A DNA stretch of 64,000 nt. Origin: Helichrysum umbraculigerum (Eukaryota > Streptophyta > Magnoliopsida > Asterales > Asteraceae). Each line of letters opens with the position of its first letter. Position 1 is the stretch's first letter. The stretch covers positions 82,559,337 to 82,623,336 of the forward strand of contig CATIUR010000004.1 of assembly GCA_949592205.1 (NCBI GenBank), read 5' to 3'. A model generated the notes under the pieces. It saw only the letters and a list, made by a program, of their open reading frames with translations, made no database searches and had not been told where the DNA came from. This document shows positions 10,422 to 21,681 of this stretch, in pieces. The translations under genes and the position numbers were made by a program.

Positions 10422-11654
10422 TTAGCCGAGGTCTGCAACCGTTTCCGGTGCACGGAGGATGTATGCGCGGCTTGGGGTGTAGCCTTTGTTAACGACGCGG
10501 TTGTTGTCGTTTTGATTGTTGCGGTTGTTGTTCTGATTGTTGTTCCCGGTGTTGTTCTGGTTGTTGTTCAGTTTTGGACATTGGTTTCGAAAGTGTCCGG
10601 ATTCACCGCACTCGTAGCACGCATTTGATCGAGGAAGAGGGGCTGTTTTACAGTTTTGGGCCAAATGACCCCAGTGTTTGCAATCTTGGCAGAAGGCGCA
10701 ATTGCCGGCATGATGCATCCTGCACTTGTCACATTTCAGTTTGTTGCCAAGATAGGTTTTGGGTCCAGGGTGGGTGATTGCAGCGTATGCTCGGGTGTTT
10801 CCCGGGTTCCTGTTTTGTTGACCCTGACGGTCGTTACCCTCGCTGTTCCATTTGCGTTTGTGGGTTCCAGAGTCGCCCGCATCAGTACGGGTAAGTTCAG
10901 CTTTCCCTGTAGTAGTTTTCAGGGTTCCAATCAAGACTGCGTCGTCGGTCAAGCTTTGAGCCAGATCAACTGCGCTCCTAAAAGTGGCGGGTTTGGAGGA
11001 CATAACCATGCCTCGGATTTGTGGTGCCAAGCCCTTGTTGTAACGCTCGATGCGTTTGCTCTCGGGGGTCACCATGTGAGGCACAAGACGTGCAAGCTCC
11101 TGGAATCTAGTTGTGTATCCGGAAATGTCAGCGCCGATCATTTGAATGTTCCAAAACTCGGTTTCAAGTTTCTGCATCTCGTTGGGAGGGCAAAATTCCT
11201 CCATCAGCATCTGTTTCAGAGTTTCCCAAGTCATGGAGTAAGCAGCTGGACGTCCCATAATCTGGATCTGAGCGTTCCACCATGTTAACGCTTTGTCAGC
11301 TAAGGTACACGTGGTGTACTTCACGATTTTGTCGGTGGCGCAGTCGCTGATATCGATGACTGATTCCATTTTCTCAATCCAGTGGATCAGGCCGATGGCC
11401 CCTTCGGTCCCGGTGAAGGAACTGGGTTTACAAGATTGGAAGGTTTTGTAGGAACACCCCTGCTGGTTGGTTGGGGTTTCGCTGTTGACTGGAGTGGCTC
11501 CACTATTGTTGGTCAAGTGTTCACGATTGCGGCTGGCCTCGTATTGCGCGATGGCTTCAGCCACGCGGCGTTCAATGATTTGTTCGGTTGTTTCGACGAC
11601 AGGAGGTGTGTTTGTTTGGCGACTGTTACGGGTCTTTCTTTGTTTAGGCGGCAT
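10422..11654 (-). CDS. Gag protein of element E, copy 2
   Basis: Near-identical to the gag at 5949-7181, displaced by exactly 4473 bp, with a full-length open frame. Visible substitutions include a glycine-to-arginine change in the first Cys/His cluster (CDKCRMHHAGNC), a nearby proline-to-leucine, and leucine-to-arginine in the N-rich tail. Both CCHC knuckles are kept. The internal regions differ at about seven sites in 1949 bp. As in copy 1 there is no pol, and the next feature downstream is a PPT and LTR. Confidence 0.85.
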   Translation of the reverse strand: MPPKQRKTRNSRQTNTPPVVETTEQIIERRVAEAIAQYEASRNREHLTNNSGATPVNSETPTNQQGCSYKTFQSCKPSSFTGTEGAIGLIHWIEKMESVIDISDCATDKIVKYTTCTLADKALTWWNAQIQIMGRPAAYSMTWETLKQMLMEEFCPPNEMQKLETEFWNIQMIGADISGYTTRFQELARLVPHMVTPESKRIERYNKGLAPQIRGMVMSSKPATFRSAVDLAQSLTDDAVLIGTLKTTTGKAELTRTDAGDSGTHKRKWNSEGNDRQGQQNRNPGNTRAYAAITHPGPKTYLGNKLKCDKCRMHHAGNCAFCQDCKHWGHLAQNCKTAPLPRSNACYECGESGHFRNQCPKLNNNQNNTGNNNQNNNRNNQNDNNRVVNKGYTPSRAYILRAPETVADLG

Positions 11655-12092
11655 GCTGACGTTCTGCGAGTAATGAGATGCAGAAGTCAATGCTAATGAA
11701 AAGATGTGAAGAATAAAGTTTCACATAGTTTTAGTTATCGAATATTTGAGAAGAAAAGACAAGATCCCCATCACATATCTCACGACTATGAAACACCCAT
11801 ATGTACTTAGTATAATATAATCACGTTGGCCAGGCGTCATTATATGATGCTAAATACATACTTCTTTTCATCAACCGTTTAACACGATCCGGTTCACATG
11901 AGATCTTAGTACAATGAACGAGTCGAATGTGGTGAACAGTTCACGCGTATCGAGGTATCGTAACGATATTTTAGATGTATGTATATGCGTGTATGCACGT
12001 GCGTTCTAGCCAAGGCTATAGTCTAGGTCTCTAGGTCTCTAAGTCACCTAAAGTTTCCTAGTTCGCTATAACCATTGGCTCTGATACCAATC
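11655..12092 (-). promoter_or_regulatory. Leader and PBS of E internal region 2
   Basis: The iMet-type PBS TGGTATCAGAGCCA lies at 12076-12089 on the minus strand, three bases from LTR E3. The leader is non-coding and equal in length to that of internal region 1. Confidence 0.85.
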
Positions 12093-12852
12093 TGTAACAC
12101 CCCCAAATTCGTCTGTTTTGTTTAGCGGAAGCATTTTAGTTTAAGTACGGGGGTGCCACAATAACAAAGCATGCATACGTATCAGAGCATATGATTACAA
12201 CAGAACAATATATATTAAGATGCCAAAAGTATTAATTACAAAATTTACGATTCATCGAATCGTACAAGTTAAAAGTAATAAGTTTACAAAAGTAGATTTC
12301 TGGAATATGACTAAAGCAGTTTCAGTTATACTAAAGAAATCCATATATTTCCAAAAAGTTGGCATCCTAAAACTTCACGGGTCGCCTAATTCTCCATGTG
12401 TGTTGGCGATTCTTACATGCGCAGCTAATTCCCTGAAAAACATAGTAAAAGTCAACAACTAGGTTGAGTGAATTCACAGGTTTTAAGTTTACACAAGTTG
12501 AACCAAGTTTGTAAGCACAGTTGTTATCCAAATACGTTCACAAATAGTATTGCCATAATAGTCGAAAATAAGTTTAGTGGAATGTTATCCAAATACACGT
12601 TTAGTGGGTTGTTCGTCCCAAGTACAAGTTTAGTGGGTTGTTCGCCCAAAGTTTAGTTTAGTGGGTTGTTCGCCCAAAATAGATACGTGGGATGTTACCC
12701 AAATGTCAGTTTAAAAACACGTGATGGTCGTTCTCCAGCGTTTTACAAACAGTATCGGTCGTTCTCCGGCCAAATACGCACGGGTCGTTCTCCCGTTCAA
12801 CAAAAACAGTTTACCGGTCGTTCTCCGGTCTAGTTACGCACGGGTCGTTCTC
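12093..12852 (-). repeat. LTR E3, left fragment
   Basis: First 760 bp of the third E LTR, ending at the TSD ttctc (12848-12852) created by insertion of element F. The break falls inside a hairpin unit of the covarying array: ACGGGTCGTTCTC is on this side and CCCGT on the far side of F. Confidence 0.9.
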
Positions 12853-13754
12853 TGTGACACCCGGTCAAAAATGACCCAAATTTCAGTACAAATTTAAACT
12901 TTAATTACAAAATATTATATAACCTGAAACGATTATATAATAATCACACGTACACAAATCTAGTAGAACGCAAAAACCCAAAATAGAATTTGGTGAAAAA
13001 CATTTTTAAACAAAGTATTATTATTGAGAATAATAATTACTTACTCCGAAAATTATTTAAATACATTTTAGATACAGAAAACTATCCGTGTATTTTGAGT
13101 TAAACTAATATATATTTTTATATCTCATTGGAAGTATTTTTAGAGAATATTTCAATTATAAACATATACGAAATAATATTTGGAAAATTATCATATTTAA
13201 ATATTATACTACATTACGATCGGGTACGCAAACACGGGTCGAAAATACCACCAACCATCAATTATTGGAGGCCGATTAAATCAACCGACCCCCAATAATT
13301 CACACACACTCGCACACATTCTCTACCTCTCTCGGCTCTCACTCTCTCGGTCTCTCGCTCTATTTCGTGGATCATCAAACCAACAACAACAACATCACAG
13401 AATCATAATCATCATCATCTCCATCCTTGTTCATCATCATCATCGGATCATCCTCATCACCATCACTTTCGATCTCGATTTTGATTTGTAAGAAAACTTT
13501 AAACTTTACTTTAATTTAGTGTTTACAATACGTAGTATAACATGTAATACCATTGTACTAAGTTATAGTATGCGGAAATTGGAATTAAAATTGGTTTTGT
13601 AAACTTGCTGCTCGAACAGAACTGAAAACCAGTAACTACCCGGCGGGTACCCATAGTACCCGGCGGGCATCCCTAAAAATCTTCGAATCCGGCGTATTGG
13701 ATTGAATACGGCGTATTCAAACTAATACGGCGGATCTCCAGGACCCTAATTTAC

Positions 13755-13960
13755 ACTAGGTGCATAATGGAAAGGAGACCCTAATTTACACTAGGTGCAT
13801 AATGGAAAAACTAGGTGCATAATGGAAAACTAGGTGCATAATGGAAAACTAGGTGCATAATGGAAAAACTAGGTGCATAATGGAAAAACTAGGTGCATAA
13901 TGGAAAAACCAGGTGCATAATAGAAAACTAGGTGCATAATGGTTTGAACTAGGTGCATAA
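13755..13960 (+). repeat. Tandem repeat of about 20 bp, about ten copies (LTR F1)
   Basis: The unit is aactaggtgcataatggaa with one or two bases of length variation. The final copies degrade (aatagaaa, aatggtttga, ataacgcg). F1 and F3 share an additional unit preceded by aaggagaccctaattta that is missing from F2. The same array lies at about 19494-19664 (F2) and 25186-25388 (F3). Confidence 0.85.
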
Positions 13961-14077
13961 CGCGTAGTAACTATATAGAGAGTCACTAAATGATATGGAA
14001 AACATTTAGAACGGATAAAAATTCTTTTATACAAACTATGTTTTGGTATGTATATACGTATATGTATAAATTTACGA

Positions 14078-14111
<34 letters not shown>

Positions 14112-14370
14112 AAATCAACATTCGTAACAAACAAATTATGTTTTTGAAAAGACAACTACAATTATATGTATATATATACATATATTCAAGGACGACAAGT
14201 AATATATATAAGAATATATATATTCAACTAATAAGTATATCGATATATATACTTACGTGCAACGAATGATTTATTAAACGTACACTTACAATTATATAAT
14301 ATCGCGTGTTTAGGACATTAGGAGATTACTGTTGGAACACGCACGCACATTAGGATTGCTTGCTCATCAG

Positions 14371-14863
14371 GTGAGTCTCATGGCCCCATTTTTACTGTTT
14401 TTACATTGGGGGAGATGCATTACTTGTTTTACTCGAACACATGTACTTACTTACTTGATTACAAACTGATTTACTGGTATATCGATTGCATGAGATTTAC
14501 TTAATCCAATGAAGTCCCTTTAATCATAGTTGTTAGTTATGGTCTTAAGCGCGAGTACTAGTAAATGGATCCATTAGGACTGACAATCCTCACCCAGGGT
14601 AGCACGTACTACCCCGAACATGTAGTATAAATGGGTGTTTCTTACTCGTTACATATGAATGTTCTGGATTAGCATTCACGAGGGCAAAATCACTGATTGT
14701 TAAGCTTCGACTATGGTGCTCATGGCAATATATACGGAAACTATTGCGACTGTGCAATATTTACTCAATGATTTTACAAGCTGATGTGTTCAAACTGTAC
14801 TTACTATAAACCTATGAGATTCACCAACCTTTTGGTTGACCTGTTTTAGTAATGCATTCTCAG
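14371..14863 (+). other. Predicted intron inside LTR F1
   Basis: Donor CATCAG|GTGAGTCTCATGGCCCC and acceptor TTTAGTAATGCATTCTCAG|GTAC enclose 493 nt. The interval has exactly the same length in F2 (20061-20553) and F3 (25788-26280). It contains the GAATG...CATTC and ATTGC GACTGT GCAAT hairpins and the CAACC TTTT GGTTG hairpin before the acceptor. A, E and (on the acceptor side) D share the layout. It is inferred from sequence conservation only. Confidence 0.45.
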
Positions 14864-15178
14864 GTACGCAGCAACAGTAGGGTTGATCAGTACAGATGGC
14901 CCAGCAGGATATGCTTTAGTAGCTCGAGTCGCATGCAATTACACATATGAAGATTTTACTTGCATTATCTTTTGTATAATGATTTTGTACTTAAAATCTA
15001 ACTAAACAAGTTGCGAACTCATCAATGATGTATTACTTTTGAAAACTTATGTATTAATGTAACATCTTCTACAACGTCTCATTTAGAGTCGTTTGCTTGT
15101 ACTTTGGGTTTGTTTATTGATTAGTCACGCCCCAAAACAGTCGCTTCCGCAAAGCATTAAATTGGGGGTGTGACAGAT

Positions 15179-15191
15179 TGGTATCAGAGCC
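15179..15191 (+). promoter_or_regulatory. Primer binding site, F internal region 1
   Basis: TGGTATCAGAGCC, complementary to the 3' end of initiator methionine tRNA, three bases after the LTR F1 terminus. The copy-2 PBS is at 20869-20881. Confidence 0.9.
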
Positions 15192-15991
15192 TAAGGTTAT
15201 AGCGAACTAGGTTTCATTTAGTGGGCCTAGACTATGACCGTTAGGCAGTATTCCTCATTAGATATAACTGGTTCAGGGATTTCATCATACGAGTTTAATT
15301 TAACATAGCCTGATCAACTATGTACAATTAAATGAGGATGATGAAAGATCTGAAAGGGGTTATGTTAAACAGGAATGCAATAGTTGACTCTGACCACGAG
15401 ATAACCGTGACTTGTACTTGTTCTGTGATAGACACAACTAGGTGGATAATAAGTATATATAGGTTACACCTATATGATTAGGCTTATTAAGATCCTCCGA
15501 TATTCAGTAACACACTCACTGCACAAACACACTTTAGAATAGGCCTATGGTAAGTTGATCGAATCAGGAAAAAGAGTACCGGGATGTGCCCTGACAGAGA
15601 GGGTCGTCTCTTCGAAATAGGCTTACCTAGGTAGAGATTAAGAACTTCGACACCTTATTCTGCACAACACAAACCGGTCATCAGAGGACCATCCTTCACT
15701 CACCCATCAGTTTTAACATTCGAATCCAGTATTCCTCTAAGTACGAATCTTTTCTACTTTCTTATCACATTCCGCATAACTGCTGATACATATTCGGATG
15801 TAATATCCCTTTTCATTATAAACCTTAATCCTCGTATTCATTTGAACTCCCATGTTAAATGATTACAATCTTCTTTATTCTACGCCGTTGATTGTCACTT
15901 GTGTTGTAATATATTACTGTTATATATGCAACTACGATGATCATATTCTTGTACGAAACTCTGACATGTCCCTTATCTTCATTGAAGGAAC
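15192..15991 (+). other. Non-coding leader of F internal region 1
   Basis: The first 200 bp match the leader of A (agtgggcctagactatgacc, catagcctgatcaactatgt). Where A carries a 229-residue coiled-coil ORF, F has only stop-rich sequence, so that gene is absent. The counterpart in copy 2 is 20882-21681. Confidence 0.7.
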
Positions 15992-17101
15992 ATGCCTCCA
16001 CGACGCCAAAAGTTCACTCAAGCTCAGGTTGATCGACTGGTTGCTGATGCACTAAGTGCTGAGCGACAACGATCCAGCGGCGCTGAAACACCACCAAATA
16101 CCACTGTAGTGAAACCTTGCACCTACAAAGACTTCCTTAACTGCAATCCTTTGAACTTCAAAGGCACAGAAGGTGCCATTGGGTTGTTGAGATGGCTGGA
16201 GAAGACAGAGGCAGTCTTTCGCATCTGCAGCTGCCCTGAGAACTGTAAGGTCAAGTTCTCCACCTACACTTTCATGGACGATGCTCTGACATGGTGGAAC
16301 ACTTATGCCGACTCCGTGGGTCAAGACATTGCTCTGGAAACTCCCTGGGATGAGCTGAAGAAAATGCTCAAGGATGAGTATTGTCCTAGGGATGAGATTC
16401 AACAGCTTGAGGCGGAATTCTGGAATCTCTCCACTTAAGGGAATGACATTGCTGGCTACTCTTCACGATTCAATCAGTTAGCACACCTGTGCCCATCTAT
16501 GGTTGATACAGAATCTAAACGAATTGAGCGCTATGTCTGGGGACTTCCTCCACAAATTCAGGGAATGGTTACTTCGTCAAACTCTCCCACATTTCATGGT
16601 ACAGTACATATGGCACACAAACTAATGGCACAAATGGTTCGTCAAGGAACCGCTGGCGACAAAACTACTGGAAACAGCTCGGGAGATAACAAGAGGAAAG
16701 CTGATGGAAGCTCTGGAAATCAGAGCCAAGCTAACAAAAAGCCTGCAACTGCTCAGGCCAACACCTCTGAATCTGATGACAAGAAAGAGTATAAGGGAAG
16801 AAAGCCCTATTGTTCTAAGTGCAAGCTTCATCATGATGGTCTGTGTCCTTGCACCAAATGCTAGCGATTTGGACATCTGACTAAGGACTGTAAAGCAACC
16901 ACCACTGGTACCGACACCTCTGCACCCAAAACCTGCTATGAGTGCAATGGTACTGGGCATTTCAAGAGAGATTGCCCAAAACTGAAGGATAAAAACAACA
17001 ACGCCGCTAAGGGCAGATTCTATGTACTTAATGCTGAAGGTAATCACCAGAACCCTAGACTTATTGACTTACTCAACACGGGTACGTACATTCCCGGATA
17101 A
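15992..17101 (+). pseudogene. gag pseudogene of element F, copy 1
   Basis: Starts MPPRRQKFTQAQVD. The gag core (GTEGAIGLLRW, ALTWWNTYADSVG, DELKKMLKDEYCP) is followed by a basic linker and zinc knuckles CTKC.RFGHLTKDC and CYECNGTGHFKRDC. Two in-frame nonsense codons interrupt it. The first is TAA at 16436-16438, just after EAEFWNLST, where related elements have a sense codon. The second is TAG at 16862-16864, inside the first knuckle, where copy 2 has AAG. The frame ends near TYIPG with no protease or RT after it. The product would be a truncated core without the nucleic-acid-binding domain. Confidence 0.85.
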
Positions 17102-18580
17102 CCAAACTGCATCTGTATTACTTACTTGAATAGGTACTATTACTGCTTAGTACTTTATGTGTTTCCTTAGATTCTAAGTACAAATAGAATAAGGAAATTG
17201 GCGAACTATTTCAGATAGACAGTATGAAACCGATGGAATCGGTAATACATACAAGTATGATTAGGCTATTATGGGATATTGGTATATATACATACGTAGG
17301 CCTAGACTACGTACTACTCACTAGGCTATTATATACTGGATGTATAGGAATAGGCCTTTACTCGATGATACCCTTGAGACCATCTACACCATTATAAACG
17401 ACAAACATAGCTGCTACAATGTCCTTTGATACGAATATCGGGACTCTGTTTTAAACTGCTACTGTCTACAAAATTTTTATGTTTACAACGTACTCCGTCG
17501 TACTGTTAGGCGAACCCTAGGAAAATCATTTTCAACAATTTTAACATGCTTTTACCCCGAAACTTTTCATGAATTCTGTTTTTGAATAGATTTTGGTAAA
17601 CAAGATTTCAAAACATTGTCGCTGAAAAAAAAAAAAAAAAAAAAAATTTCAACCAAACTATTTATTGATTAAAGTTCTCATCAAACTTCCAAATTTTCAA
17701 TCGACTTTCACTGTCAAAATTTTCTGACAAATGTGCTTTAACAAACATGTCGCAAAATTTCTTACGATATGTTTTAAAGAACTTTCAAAACTTCAAAACC
17801 GTTCAAACTTGCTTACTGTACACAACTTTATACAAGATTTCAAACTTTGAATGGTCAATAAAATTACACAGTACACAATGACTTCCTTGCTGTTATAGGA
17901 ACAAAACTTACCAGAATCTGAATAGGGATGCGATTATGGTAACTCGCTAGCAACCTATCTGCTTTCATACTACTTACTTGATAAACTTTACTTGCTACTT
18001 GATACTTGTTAGGTTTTCCCTAGATTCTAAGTACACTAAAGAGTTAGGGGAAAATGACAATTTAGATTCTATAGTTTATATATGAGACGATGTTTGGCTT
18101 GCATAAGTATTGGGATAACAAATCCTACATTGTTTTATACCGGAAAACATACCGGTTAATATTTTTATATATACAACGGGTCACATTTCATATAAAGCTA
18201 ATGTAGGCTAAACATTTCGTTTCTGTATGAGACTGATAGGGCTACTAGTGTAAAATGTAGCTGTACTCTAGCAATTGGCTAAACGACAAACTTTGTCCTA
18301 CCGACAAAACAATCAAGGAATTACTGAATTACTTTAGGCTACTAGTACACATTGTAGCTACTCCCTAGTGATCGACTGGACTGATCATGTAGGCACAATA
18401 GTCAAAACATCTCGAAACTTCATTTCGAATTTCTTAGTTGCCGGAAGGGCACTAGTTCAACAAGGGGAGATAGACAACTCTAGATAGGTGTTGTCAGACT
18501 TACATAGATAACACGCGAACTATAACTTGAATACAACGATAAATACTACGAACAAATTTCGGGACGAAATTCTCCTAACA
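17102..18580 (+). other. Non-coding 3' internal region of F copy 1
   Basis: No open frame. Two short blocks, cttagattctaagtacaaat near 17168 and cctagattctaagtacacta near 18020, resemble the protease-coding segment of A (ttagattctaagtacacag, near 47076), so they are probably pol remnants. A poly(A) tract of over 20 nt is at about 17624-17646. The copy-2 counterpart is 22792-24271. Confidence 0.6.
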
Positions 18581-18590
18581 AGGGGAGAAT
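18581..18590 (+). promoter_or_regulatory. Polypurine tract, F internal region 1
   Basis: aaggggagaa directly before LTR F2. The same tract precedes LTR F3 (24272-24281) and the 3' LTR of element A (60593-60602), another sign that F derives from an A-like element. Confidence 0.85.
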
Positions 18591-20865
18591 GTGACACCCG
18601 GTCAAAAATGACCCAAATTTCAGTACAAATTTAAACTTTAATTACAAAGTATTATATAACCTGAAACGATTATATAATAATCACACGTACACAAATCTAG
18701 TAGAACGAAAAAACCCAAAATAGAATTTGGTGAAAAACATTTTTAAACAAAGTATTATTATTGAGAATAATAATTACTTACTCCGAAAATTATTTAAATA
18801 CATTTTAGATACAGAAAACTATCCGTGTATTTTGAGTTAAACTAATATATATTTTTATATCTCATTGGAAGTATTTTTAGAGAATATTTCAATTATAAAC
18901 ATATACGAAATAATATTTGGAAAATTATCATATTTAAATATTATACTACATTACGATCGGGTACGCAAACACGGGTCGAAAATACCACCAACCATCAATT
19001 ATTGGAGGCCGATTAAATCAACCGACCCCCAATAATTCACACACACTCGCACACATTCTCTACCTCTCTCGGCTCTCACTCTCTCGGTCTCTCGCTCTAT
19101 TTCGTGGATCATCAAACCAACAACAACAACATCACAGAATCATAATCATCATCATCTCCATCCTTGTTCATCATCATCATCGGATCATCCTCATCACCAT
19201 CACTTTCGATCTCGATTTTGATTTGTAAGAAAACTTTAAACTTTACTTTAATTTAGTGTTTACAATACGTAGTATAACATGTAATACCATTGTACTAAGT
19301 TATAGTATGCGGAAATTGGAATTAAAATTGGTTTTGTAAACTTGCTGCTCGAACAGAACTGAAAACCAGTAACTACCCGGCGGGTACCCATAGTACCCGG
19401 CGGGCATCCCTAAAAATCTTCGAATCCGGCGTATTGGATTGAATACGGCGTATTCAAACTAATACGGCAGATCTCCAGGACCCTAATTTACACTAGGTGC
19501 ATAATGGAAAAACTAGGTGCATAATGGAAAACTAGGTGCATAATGGAAAACTAGGTGCATAATGGAAAAACTAGGTGCATAATGGAAAAACTAGGTGCAT
19601 AATGGAAAAACCAGGTGCATAATAGAAAACTAGGTGCATAATGGTTTGAACTAGGTGCATAACGCGTAGTAACTATATAGAGAGTCACTAAATGATATGG
19701 AAAACATTTAGAACGGATAAAAATACTTTTATACAAACTATGTTTTGGTATGTATATACGTATATGTATAAATTTACGATAACTATATATATATATATAC
19801 AAAATCAACATTCGTAACAAACAAATTATGTTTTTGAAAAGACAACTACAATTATATGTATATATATACATATATTCAAGGACGACAAGTAATATATATA
19901 AGAATATATATATTCAACTAATAAGTATATCGATATATATACTTACGTGCAACGAATGATTTATTAAACGTACACTTACAATTATATAATATCGCGTGTT
20001 TAGGACATTAGGAGATTACTGTTGGAACACGCACGCACATTAGGATTGCTTGCTCATCAGGTGAGTCTCATGGCCCCATTTTTACTATTTTTACATTGGG
20101 GGAGATGCATTACTTGTTTTACTCGAACACATGTACTTACTTACTTGATTACAAACTGATTTACTGGTATATCGATTGCATGAGATTTACTTAATCCAAT
20201 GAAGTCCCTTTAATCATAGTTGTTAGTTATGGTCTTAAGCGCGAGTACTAGTAAATGGATCCATTAGGACTGACAATCCTCACCCAGGGTAGCACGCACT
20301 ACCCCGAACATGCAGTATAAATGGGTGTTTCTTACTCGTTACATATGAATGTTCTGGATTAGCATTCACGAGGGCAAAATCACTGATTGTTAAGCTTCGA
20401 CTATGGTGCTCATGGCAATATATACGGAAACTATTGCGACTGTGCAATATTTACTCAATGATTTTACAAGCTGATGTGTTCAAACTGTACTTACTATAAA
20501 CCTATGAGATTCACCAACCTTTTGGTTGACCTGTTTTAGTAATGCATTCTCAGGTACGCAGCAACAGTAGGGTTGATCAGTACAGATAGCCCAGCAGGAT
20601 ATGCTTTAGTAGCTCGAGTCGCATGCAATTACACATATGAAGATTTTACTTGCATTATCTTTTGTATAATTATTTTGTACTTAAAATCTAACTAAACAAG
20701 TTGCGAACTCATCAATGATGTATTACTTTTGAAAACTTATGTATTAATGTAACATCTTCTACAACGTCTCATTTAGAGTCGTTTGCTTGTACTTTGGGTT
20801 TGATTATTGATTAGTCACGCCCCAAAACAGTCGCTTCCGCAAAGCATTAAATTGGGGGTGTGACA
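18591..20865 (+). repeat. LTR F2 (middle LTR of the F array)
   Basis: 2275 bp. It is shorter than F1 and F3 because it lacks one 20-bp-repeat segment and has a short TA tract. It ends GGGTGTGACA and is followed by the PBS of internal region 2. The predicted intron is 20061-20553. Confidence 0.9.
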
Positions 20866-20868
20866 GAT

Positions 20869-20881
20869 TGGTATCAGAGCC
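20869..20881 (+). promoter_or_regulatory. Primer binding site, F internal region 2
   Basis: TGGTATCAGAGCC, identical to the copy-1 site, three bases after LTR F2. The leader at 20882-21681 is non-coding and nearly identical to that of copy 1. Confidence 0.9.
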
Positions 20882-21681
20882 TAAGGTTATAGCGAACTAG
20901 GTTGCATTTAGTGGGCCTAGACTATGACCGTTAGGCAGTATTCCTTATTAGATATAACTGGTTCAGGGATTTCATCATACGAGTTTAATTTAACATAGCC
21001 TGATCAACTATGTACAATTAAATGAGGATGATGAAAGATCTGAAAGGGGTTATGTTAAACAGGAATGCAATAGTTGACTCTGACCACGAGATAACCGTGA
21101 CTTGTACTTGTTCTGTGATAGACACAACTAGGTGGATAATACGTATATATAGGTTACACCTATATGATTAGGCTTATTAAGATCCTCCGATATTCAGTAA
21201 CACACTCACTGCACAAACACACTTTAGAATAGGCCTATGGTAAGTTGATCGAATCAGGAAAAAGAGTACCGGGATGTGCCCTGACAGAGAGGGTCGTCTC
21301 TTCGAAATAGGCTTACCTAGGTAGAGATTAAGAACTTCGACACCTTATTCTGCACAACACAAACCGGTCATCAGAGGACCATCCTTCACTCACCCATCAG
21401 TTTTAACATTCGAATCCAGTATTCCTCTAAGTACGAATCTTTTCTACTTTCTTATCACATTCCGCATAACTGCTGATACATATTCGGATGTAATATCCCT
21501 TTTCATTATAAACCTTAATCCTCGTATTCATTTGAACTCCCATGTTAAATGATTACAATCTTCTTTATTCTACACCGTTGATTGTCACTTGTGTTGTAAT
21601 ATATTACTGTTATATATGCAACTACGATGATCATATTCTTGTACGAAACTCTGACATGTCCCTTATCTTCATTGAAGGAAC

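Larger units (their letters stand above)
12853..15175 (+). repeat. LTR F1
   Basis: Contains, in order: the conserved box ACGATCGGGTACGCAAACACGG (13216-13238); a CT-rich then CAACAACAAC-rich leader-like segment (13320-13400); palindromic GTACCCGGCGGGTAC-like and GAATACGGCGTATTC motifs (13640-13735); about ten copies of an actaggtgcataatggaaa repeat (13755-13960); a (TA)n tract near 14083-14109; and the predicted intron at 14371-14863. It has a longer TA tract than F2 and F3. Confidence 0.9.

Noticed and set aside
10656..11288. A 210-codon frame on the plus strand.
   Set aside because: It is the antisense shadow of the E gag at 10422-11654.
13849..14181. A minus-strand frame rich in HYAPSF repeats (also at 19551 and 25278).
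   Set aside because: It is a translation of the 20-bp tandem repeat and TA tract in the F LTR.
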